Origin: Liolophura sinensis
Lineage: Eukaryota; Mollusca; Polyplacophora; Chitonida; Chitonidae
Length of the DNA: 64,000 nucleotides
NCBI RefSeq assembly: GCF_032854445.1
Contig: NC_088301.1
Span: forward strand, 33,590,402-33,654,401
Direction: 5' to 3'
Each line of letters opens with the position of its first letter. Position 1 is the stretch's first letter. The position numbers and the translations under genes were made by a program. The notes under the pieces were generated by a model that worked only from the letters and a program-made list of their open reading frames with translations, did not search any database and was not told the origin of the DNA. Below, piece after piece: positions 1 through 11,000 of the stretch.

Positions 1-1952
1 ATGGAAGGACATGTAGGAAGTTTTACTCAACTCCTTACTATTAAAGATGTGGAAATAACAAAAAGGGTGAAATTTATCTAATTTTATAGTGTATAAATGT
101 ATACATATACAGCAGTCACATATCAATATTTAGTTTATAAATGAGGGACAAAAGAAATATTGCTCTTTGTACAATTGTATATCAGCTAAACCTGATTATT
201 TTGCAGACCATATAATTTTTGGTCTGCACAATGCACTATGTCAGGAATTCAGTAATTTATAATATTTAATATGTACACACTGAATCAACAACGGATTATC
301 CCCCTCATATTATTGAACTCTACATATGTGCAAACCCTGATCTCAATACTGGCAGTACTTTTTAATATACCTCCCTTAACATTTTGTTTAACATTGCTTT
401 CTTTGTTATTGAACGACCCTTGGGTACGGCAAGCTAAAAAGGCTTGTCACATTATCTAGAAGACAATAACAATTAACCAGTTAATCTAACTTAATTACCA
501 GAAATCAATCTTAACTCCACACATTTAGGATAACAATTTGCTTTGCCATGTTAAAATTTTTTTTATTTCATACAGTTGTTGTCTAAGAGGTATGAAACCA
601 TATATAGAAACAGACAGAAGCAATAAAATAGCTTTTGGGCGATGATGATCACCTATTCACTTTGGAGGGAGACATAGCATTGTTCTAGGAGTGGTTTAGA
701 CAACACAGAAGATTTTGAAACAGGACTCATTTCCCTCATTTTAAATTGCCAGCGACATGTATGAACCTTACACATCCAAAACAATTGTTAACGGCAGAAA
801 TGCTGAATTACTGAACTTATCTAGATCAATATCTAAAAACTAAATTGCATACCAAAAGGCCAGAAGTTTTGGAGCCCACAGTGCCTATGGCTTGGCGACT
901 AGTAGGACCCTTATGCGGAGAAAATAGTTCACCCTGTAGACTCTGCGAAGAAGTGATTGTGACACATTTAGCACCATTGGCAGCATTAGTATGATGTACT
1001 AAGTGCAGCAGAAATACCTGTACAGCGGGGCTACAAATTTGCTATTACTACACAATGTGCAGTGTTATAATACTACATGAAGGATTATCCAAATTTTACT
1101 CAACTTCTTTTTTCCATAAGTAAATATTTGATTGATCAAAGATAAACTTGAAACAACCATGTCTTCAACAGAGTTCTTATTCAGCATAGGTACTGACTAA
1201 CTACCAATTTAAAGCATCTGAAACAGTTTTAAATTTTGCTCATGTCTCTAGATACTCTGCTGTCAGTGATCCCATTTTCAGCAGGGATATTGTTTAGCAA
1301 AAGGTTAGCATGTATATCAAATTAGAAAAAACTATCCGAAGCAGTTTGGCTTCCACACACAGATAATGCTGTCTCTGTCATATATGTAGCTGCCATGATC
1401 TTACATATATGTGATTAAAAGACATCGTTAACCTTTATTAACCTTTCATAACATTATTTATGGTATTTAGGCTTCACTGTGCAATATTCTACTTATAATT
1501 CATATTTTGACTATCTTGGTTAAGTTAAGCATTGTTTTTAGCTGTAGGCCATCACAGTCTTGTAAATATAGTTTGTTGTCATACATGATGACTTGTATAA
1601 TCTGTATAAAATTCTGAGGCCAGTTGCTTAAAAGTGTACAAAACGTTAAGCTAGGCTTAAATCTTAATACTGGTCTTGTTCTAATACAAAACCAATTGGA
1701 CTAGTCTGCACTAAAGTTAATACTTAAGCTTAACTTGTATTACATTTTTGAACAGCTGCACCCTGATCCATATAAAGTTTACTTTACTTGTACTATAAAG
1801 TATGCTGAGTTCTGATTGAACATCATAAAACAAAATATTTCTTTTCAAAGTTATGGCACATTAAAATGTAATAACAAAATGATATCTATAATGTGAAGTA
1901 ACACTTCATCAGCAAAGGATATCCTGACGTATAAATAATAAAGCTTACTAAC
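1..1952. other. RAVER 3' region or intron; no exon recognised
   Basis: AT-rich, no long open frame. I searched the minus strand for another LLPxP module and for a basic YLKRKR-like terminus as in vertebrates and found none. The RAVER terminal exon is therefore either very short and missed here, or lies before position 1. Confidence 0.5.
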
Positions 1953-2012
1953 ATGTGGGACAGGGTCTGGAAGTAATGCTTGCTGCTTCATGGAGTTCTC
2001 CATCTTGCTGGA
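1953..2012 (-). CDS. RAVER1/2: RAVER exon 16: LLPDP module, last exon found
   Basis: 60 bp, 20 codons, TTTTCAG acceptor. Reads KMENSMKQQALLPDPVPH. Two donors are possible: GTTAGT after 1953, which keeps phase 0 like the others, and a stronger GTAAGC after 1949, which would leave phase 1. The open frame also runs on to 1851 before a stop, so use as a terminal exon cannot be excluded. Confidence 0.68.
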
Positions 2013-5000
2013 CTGAAAAATAATGAAGCATTCTGAATTAGCTAAAAATATGATTGCTACCAAAATAAGATTTCAATAAGTATCATGTGTTCAATAACTG
2101 AATTTAAAAGCTACCTCACCTCCAAAGCCTTTGTGTTGAAAGAGAAGCGGTTAAATGATAAGGATTGTGACAGTCCTTAATTGGTTCCCTCAATCTACTG
2201 TGTCATGGGAATGTTGAAAATGTTAGGCAACCATTTTGCCATTACTTTACTTTACTACTTTATCTGTCTCTCCCTTTTCGAGAGACAGAAATGACATCTC
2301 TGTCCCTTAGGAACTTCCAAAGTTCACAACATTCAGATTCTCTATCTTCTTTATCACTCATCTGCTCTCAATTACTTCTTATGACACTTTTTTTCAGAGG
2401 CCCATGTTATAGTGAATGTGCCTAGCATTTTTGACAGGTCACATGATACAGTTGGACTTTTCCTACATTCAAATATATAAAAGAATAAATTTGAGACTCT
2501 AATATTACAGCATGATTTGCAAGTTTTGGGTATAACCCCCAGTCGACATTTAGCTTCATATAACACTATACTCTCAAATGTTTTTAGTGTCATTTCACCA
2601 CAAGCAAATTATACTGAAACTATCTATATACACAGTGTAAACCTATACTTTTATACGTTTGAATGGCGAGCAACCTAAAATTTCACCCATTTAGCCAGAA
2701 TCTTTCCAGAATCTAAGAGTTCTGTTTATCTTAGGAAGGTGTTTTGAGGTTAGCTTGGCAGGTAAACTGATATTCAACTGAGAAAATGTAAATTTCAGAA
2801 CCAAAAGTATTATTTGTACTGCATTTCCCAATACAAAATGCTGTTTTTTGAGAAAAATTTTGGGTGATTTAACATAATTGTTGAAACTTGCTCTTTAAAA
2901 ATGCAACAAATTAAAGAGGAATAACGTAAACTCTGGCTACTTTACCTGAAAACTATGAGAACCTATGCCCAGTGAGGAGCTGTTGTAGGAATTCGAATGG
3001 GACATTGGGTTTGGGAGCAATGGCTGTGGTTTGGTGACGTTATCAACTACATTTGTCTAAAAATCAATATAACCACAACAGTTTAGGTTTTACAGGCACA
3101 AAGTTCAAATTAGAAGTACATTGAATGGCAATAGAAGATTGTTCAAATTTGCATTAAAAAAGACAATGTTTTATTTCAAACTGTTTCTTTAATATTGCTA
3201 CTGATATTAGGACACACTTCTGGACATACACATACATGTAGTGTTTTGCATTAATTTCTTTCTCAAAATATTTCAAAATCTTTAATCAAGATAAAAGAAA
3301 TGTTTAGATTTACATAAAAAAATACATTTAGATACAGTAGACATCATACTATCTACACTTGACATTAAGCATGCATCTTCATGTATCTTTATAAATATTT
3401 ACCTTGTTACCATGGTGACCCAGTTGTTCAAAGAGATTACTGTATGGATCAGGTAACAAGGGCTGTTGTTTTGAGAAGTTATTGGAGTTCGTCTGTAACA
3501 AGATAAATACACACATTTATGCACTATATAGTAATGTTTAAAGTGGAAGACAATACCTGAATAATGTTTATGTCAACTTAAAGACTACTATTCAAGGTAT
3601 CTTAAACTGGCATTAAATATTTTTTTAGATTTTTTTTTCAACCCTGTAAAAGTCTAGTGAAACTTCGTCTTGATACAGTTTCAGCACGTCTCCCTTACTG
3701 ACAGCCAGGTGACGTCACCTTTACTCTAGCTCTCTAGCGCCTAGGATATTTTCCGTATTATAGTCAAAGCCGCAGCTTATAGCAAATAAAAGTTGTGGAC
3801 TTGGGCGATGAAGGTCCAAGTGATAAATAGCTTTCTCAGAAAAAGGACATACTGGCAAGATATTTCTTCTACTGCTTGAACTGTTGATACAGTAAGCCTG
3901 CTATATGATTTACACTTAATTTTAAGTAGCCTGCACATGCACGGCCTCAGGGTATTCCTGGTTCAAGTTGTAGCCTCCGGAGTGGTTGTGCTGGTGAGTT
4001 TGACCCCTATTAAATATTTACAAAATTACAATAGGATTGTTGTACAACTAGACTCATGCTCAATTTTGAAACAAATATAAATAAATCTAAGCGCCACTGA
4101 GGCTGATCTAGGCATTCAACTGTCACTGAGTTTTATGCTTCAGTTGTGTGAGAGTGGCTTCTAAGATGAAAGCGGTGCTGACCTAGATATCGCGGACATC
4201 AGAGAAAGCACTCTGGTTTGAACACAGCGTTTCGATAATTTTACTGTATTTTATATCAGAAACAGAAAAAAATCATCCCATCTATGCAAGAAAGACAGGC
4301 GAAAAATTTCAATTCCTCAATTCTCATATACTCAAGAAATGATATCATAAAATTTAATTAATTTTACGCATTGTCTGGTGAGATGCTGTCTTCTAATTCC
4401 CTTCAACCTTCAGCATCCCTAATGAATTTTTCAGTGACCTTGACATTTGTTATTTAGAAACTGATGAATAAACGGTAAAATGACCAACAAAAAATGTATT
4501 TGTATAATTTGAACATCGTGTCTTAGTAGGTCTAGTGTCTACTGAGGAAAAGAATGCGGTTTGGGCCAAGACAGTATGCTGCTGTCTGACATAATTTGTG
4601 ATACTGTCGTTGAACATTACACGGCTTGTAAATCAACTAATTTGATGTCTGTGGTGGACCATGAATGATACATAAATGATGCCACAACACTGTGTGAATT
4701 CGCCCCTCCGCTTTACCTAACTAAATCATTGCAAACGATCTCAAAATGATGTCTTATGCAGTAGTCCTGTGTTATCTTATATCACTTCATGGAGTGAATG
4801 CTACGTCACAGCTTAGGATGTGCAATCTTCTTGACATCATAAAGGGAACTTCATGCAGTAAATCTTTTGCTGTGCTTTTCATCAAATAAAGGGAGCGGTA
4901 TAGTATGATACTAGTACTTACTGTGTTACTGACTAAACTGCTGACATTTTGTGAACCAGATCCTTGAAAGATTGTGGGTAACAATGGAGGACGCTTTTGG

Positions 5001-8000
5001 ATACAGGTGACCAGTGCCTATATATAAAGTAAACAAAGTAAAGCCATACTTAACTTTAGGTAGGCCCAGCTAAGAACACAATCATGTACATCACTCAAAC
5101 ATTTTGTTTATTTAAAAATCCTACAACTTTACAAGCAAACAAGATTTCTGAACATCAAAATGCACTGGTCAGGATACAGTTTCAACAGGCATGTAAGCCT
5201 AGGTATAACAGCACCTCAAGTTTAAAATCTCTATGTGAAGCCGTTCTGTATATAGGGTGTTGGAACCATGAAAAACCCATACACTAGGATAACAAAAAGG
5301 AAAGTAGAATCCATTTTCAGTTCTGCTTGAAGCTTCTTGGCCACTAAAAGATAAATAACCTTGAAAGCCTTAAGTGAAGCTGATCTGTAGATATAATGTT
5401 AATGCCAAAACAGTAATGCACAGGCAGACAATGCCAACTACAACTTTTTCATTAAGGTAGTCTGAGAGGTAACTATTTCCTAAGATTATTTCATTATGCA
5501 ACCATATGCTTACATTTTTATTGACTTGTTCGCAGTTTTGTGACCTTAACATCTGGAATGGTGAAGGCAATAATGGAGGTGGTTTCTGGACAGTGCTGCT
5601 GGATGTCTATGAAAATAAGAAAACAACATGACATAAAATCTGATTATCTTGGCAACCTTTAAATAAAACCTTTTGTTAATGAATCAAATGCAAGTATGAT
5701 TCCATTTACTTATTTATTTATTTGATTGCTGTTTTACACAGCAAAGCATTTCACTTATATGACGGCAGCAAGCATTATGGTGGGAGGAAAGTGTACAGAA
5801 CCTGGCGAAACCCACAACCTTCCACAGGTTGCTGGCTAGACTTGCACTCACAGCATCCACATCTGTATAACACTTTATTTACCCAAAACTTGCTGACTGC
5901 TCTTTGTCTGCTGTGACGCTATACACAATTCACATGTCTGTCCACCACACATGAACTATTCTATATAAATCTTTTCAATGCATTCATATACATGTACACC
6001 ATGTCAAACTAACTGTGATGATATAAAGCTGCCCATTGCCACTGTAATACTTTATGTACCCATCGCATGTATCACATACTGGTAATACTCCAGCCAATGG
6101 ACATTATTTACGTGAAAGAACTGTTAATTTTACATTCTTGAACTGTGCTAAGCAGACAAATTTTGAGCCACAGAAAACACATTTACATTGTTAGTGACAA
6201 GACTGTGGATGTTTTGTGAGCCTGACATCTGGAATGGTGCTGGTAGCAATGGAGGTGGTTTCTGTACAGTACTGCTGGGTGTCTACAAAAGTGAAAAGAA
6301 GAAACTATGCAGATATTAACAGAACACCTCATGACAAATTCTGCACAAATCTTGATGCAACCCTTCTCAACTCAGCTGCATGCACATGGTCGTCACTCAA
6401 TCACAAAGAATCTAACCCAATATTAACACAAGAGGTTACTTTTCATACTCTGTCCACCATTACTATGAAATCCACCTGTTTGGTAGAATCCTAGACATGA
6501 GGTTATAGTACTTGAGTCTGCAGGGGGCTAAACACACTCTTTCTCTGATGCATGCAGGAAAAATTGTTTTGTGTTGTTATCACAAAAAACAAAAAACATT
6601 TGCTAGGTGGCGCTGTTATTCACAGTCCTCTTCGAAGGAGTTAAAAATGCAAATAAGAAAAGTTGTGGGTGGTGCACAGCTCTGGTTAAAGAGCACCGCC
6701 ATAGAAAACTTGGTTGTTCATGCAATTGCCTTTGTTCTGAGCCCAATTTTTTTTTCAGGGCATTATACACAAAAAAACATATCCCGGGATTTTGGCACTC
6801 ATGTACATGTTTTGTGAGTAGTTAATTGATGTTATGCAAACTGGATACCTGGAAGGGTGCTGGTAACAAGGGATGGGCTTTGTGGACTTTGCCACTTGCT
6901 GTCTGAAAACAAATAGAAGAAGAACACTTAACTTTCCACCCAAAGTATTCATATAATGGACATTTTGACACTTATGGTGAATGGAGGCTGGTCATACACG
7001 TATTGCAGTTCTAAATTCAGAAGTCTACTAATCCACTGATTCAACTTGTAAGATTTAAGATTGCATTTCCTCATTATACAAAATATCATATTAAATGTGG
7101 CTATAGTGAAATAAACTTAAGCGTTCAGCACATCTCAATAAGCAGACTGATCAAAGTTGATGCCCTGGGTACCTCATTTTCAACCCCCTTGAACTATGCA
7201 TAATTACACCATCACATGTTGTATCACAACTGAAAACTTCATAACAATTTATATAAACTATTTCAAAAAGTCTTACCTGTTGAGTGTAGTTGTTGATTTG
7301 ACAGGTCTTATATACAGGAGGATTACTAAGTCCTGGTTCAGGTAACAAGGCTGACTTTTGATGATGAAAGTTGTGGACGCCATTCCCCTGTTCACTGCCA
7401 ATCAAGTCTACACACTGATCATTCTGAGTGAAAGCAGGAACGTTATTATTCTGACAATGATCCACATTTGTGTTGTTGTTATTCTGTCCAATATGAAATG
7501 GTGGTGTGGAATTGCTGTAATTTCCAAGTAAACTGTTTCCGTTGGACACAGTACTGTTATTAGCATATGCCATGCTGTTGTTAGCATTGGTCGCTGGCAT
7601 AAAACCCTTACTTCCAGAATACTGCGAAGCCAGTGTTTGTAAATTACGCAGGAAGTTCTCTTTACAGTCTTCTGTTGTGTTAGTTCTTTCACCGATTAAT
7701 TGTGACTTTAACACTTGATGCATCTGTTTCTCCCAAGACCTATTTCCGTTATTTGCTTCATTGCTGCCAAAATAGTTTGAAGCATCACCCAGCAGACTGT
7801 TCCTTGGTTTTACCTGACTGTAAGCACCTGGTACTGATGGTGGAGCTGAAGGGCGATTATGCTGAATTGCTGCCACAATTTGCCCCAGATTTACTAAGGA
7901 GTTCATGTTTACATTCTTCAGGCTTCCTTCAGTAAAACTGCTCTGGTGTTCCCATGATGATGACAACTGATTCTCATCACAGCTGCCACCAGCTGACCTT

Positions 8001-11000
8001 TGACTTTCTGTGTTTCCATTTAGCTGTGACATGAGGTTCTGAACAAGAATTCTAGCCTGAGCTGTGAATGGATCACCAAGCAGAGATGGCTTTGTTCCAG
8101 ACATGCCCTTCTACAGCAGAAAACAAAATACTACTCACTGCAAAAGCTCAGAAGTCAAGCACAGTTCTGGGAAAGTGACGGTATTTAATTTCTAACAACT
8201 GCAGTTCTAAATATGACGAATACCTTGTTGAATTCAAAAGCTAACAGCCCTAGACATAATAAACGTACCAAGAAACTAAGTAGTTTCGCCATTTTAATTG
8301 GGTAACATTTGTCAGCCAAATGATTAAAAGCCACTAAAAAACAAGTCCATCTTTGTTATAATTCAGAGGTCAGAAACTATATTCGGTTATATGAAATTTG
8401 CTACGCAATATGCAAAATGTGTGTACTTAAAATTCAAATACGTTTCAAGCAAGAACTTGGGTGCCACATCACAGTAATCAATATTATAATGATCTTATCA
8501 TTTAAATTTACAAAAATTTGGAGCATTAATGAGTTAAACAGTTCAGTCTTTTCGCTGCTTAATTTGACAGTACAGGATATCAAGGCTGATGCATTAACAA
8601 TGATACCCACCTGTGTCATGGAAGGCTGGAGTAGAGTCAGCAAATGTAACTGTGATAAATACAGAAATTCATATTAATACAAAGTATGGATAAATGCCTA
8701 ATAAAAAAATAATTCCTTCAAGACTGTCATATCACATACTTTTTTTAAAGGCATTTTTTAACATACCCCTGGGAACAATCTTGAAATTAAAGGCAGTATA
8801 TTTGTAGTCAAGGAGAGGAGCAGCAGCTAAATTAGCCTGTATATTTAGGCCTACTTCTAATTTAACTTGACTTTCAGATGTTTCCCATTCCAAAACCTTT
8901 CTAGTTTTTAGAACAATCAGATATAAACTGTAACACCTACACTTTACATGCAGCGAAATAACATCTGTTTGAAGTACATATTGTGTGATGATGAATTGTA
9001 AAACTATGAATGCTCTGCTCAGATACTTTTCTAGTTTATGTGCATTCAGGGGAGGTAAATCATTGTCTCCCATTGAACATCACCCTTAAAGACAGCACCA
9101 CTGAAATTAGTTTCCCTTTCAGATTTCCCAAGACTTTGCAGGAAGCAGTTCTTTTTTATCAGCCATCAAATAAGACACCTTGGACATTACGTTTAAATGT
9201 TAAGGACTTTGTCATTAAAACATGTACTTAGCCATATTTATGTTTCTGATGTACATAAAAAACCACTGGCTTAAGACAGTATAATGGTTCTAAATTCTAA
9301 AGTAGGACTAAATTAAGTTGGAAAGATTATCTTGCAAATAGTACTTACAGCATCTGAGGTACTGGGGTTTGCCTGAATGGGCAAGTCTGCTTGACTGTGT
9401 AGTTGTAGAGCTAACATAGTAGCAAGTCCCAGCTGCAGATTGGGGTTCATCAGGGGATTCATCATAGAAGGGGCAGGGCCTAATAAACCTGTACACACAC
9501 ACAAAAACCATCTGTAGTTGGGTGTGTAATACCTGCCAATACCATTAACTAGTAACTCTGTAACAGTTTGTACTGAACTTTAACACGAATGTGAAGATTT
9601 TGAAATGAGGACAATGCATATGACTGCTACAGTTTGCGAAGATAGCTTTACATTCATGGGTCTACAATGGGTGTTCTGCAGCATCATGGACAGAATCATC
9701 TTTTTTCTTTCTTGAAGAAAATAATAACAACATTGATTTTAACTTTTTAAGCATGGGCGCATTTTTCTTTTTAACTTTCACGAGCTATTACATGACTGTT
9801 TGGCTTTTTTACTTACCCTGTCTGTTTGTCCCGTGGATCTGGTGAGTGTAGCCAGTCTGAAGCTCCTTCAGAGCTCTCTGCAGCTTTGGCATCACTGAAA
9901 ACAGTAAACAAGAATTTGATTGACAAAGGCATCAGAAATAGAGTTAATCAAAATTCTGAATTGATTGTTAATTTTTAGTAAATATTAAAGTTTCACTCAA
10001 TTTAAATCTGATCTACATCTACACAAAAGGTAACAATGAAGTTCTAACAATTTCTAAATTTCATGACAATAAATCTGCTCTAATAAGAGCGACTCAATTC
10101 TACCTATCAAACACCATGTCATATTATGGGCTGCAACAAACCAGGTGATGCAACTTCTACCAAGTAAAATTCTCTTAAAAGATCTCTTAAAAGTGATTCG
10201 CAGGTACCTTAATTCCTCAACCTTTTCACATATGAAAGAGCATTTTTCAGTGCAATTTATGCACATTTTTAATTTGATTTTGGAAATAAAACTTCATTGG
10301 CTGGATTGTCCACTTTCAGGACTTCACAAAAAGTATAATTTTATCAGTCTACACAGTATAACGCCTTCAGATTATGAATAAACACCTTGCAAACAAGTGA
10401 AAAGGTTGAAGAATTACAATAGTGATAATACTCTTCCAGCTTTCACTCATGTGGGACAACAGAATATATCAGTATCAATGCAAGCCATTGTTTAAACGCT
10501 CAGTAGTTTGCATATGATCTGATTTTAAATTGCATTGCAGAGAATAAACTGGGTATTTATGGAGAAAATCCACATCTGCTAATTAAATAAAATTTGACAA
10601 CAATAGACGAAATTACTACCTTTTAGCAGACTCATATAGTATGATTCTCAGGTTTAAAAACAATACACTTTTAGCAATTTTATTGCCACTTTTGAACAAT
10701 AACAAATGCACAGACGAGGCTGATATTTTGTGCAGGGTAATTGTTCCTACTATTCTAAAGTAATAGCCCTTGATTGGAATAGATTTGTGCTGACTGATGC
10801 CAAAAGTCTCCAGTATAGTCTCTTTAATAGTCTTGTTTGAATCAAACAAGATATATACAGCGCAAAAGTTTGTAAAGGGAAATGGTACGATAACAATGAA
10901 GTTCAGATAAGAGTATAATTACAAGATAAAGTAAGATAATGCTATACAATGAAGACACATTTCCAGCCCAAATTCTCAAAAGATTTTAGTACAACGTGAA

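Noticed and set aside
855-1000. Possible exon or SINE head with TGGCTTGGCGACTAG
   Set aside because: No consistent splice sites or frame to RAVER and no convincing Box A/B pair.
7408-7692. Minus-strand open frame inside RAVER exon 9
   Set aside because: Alternative frame of a coding exon; composition has no domain or start support.
9308-9511. Minus-strand open frame overlapping RAVER exon 8
   Set aside because: Shadow frame. The frame with GLLGPAP joins exons 7 and 9 at proper splice sites.
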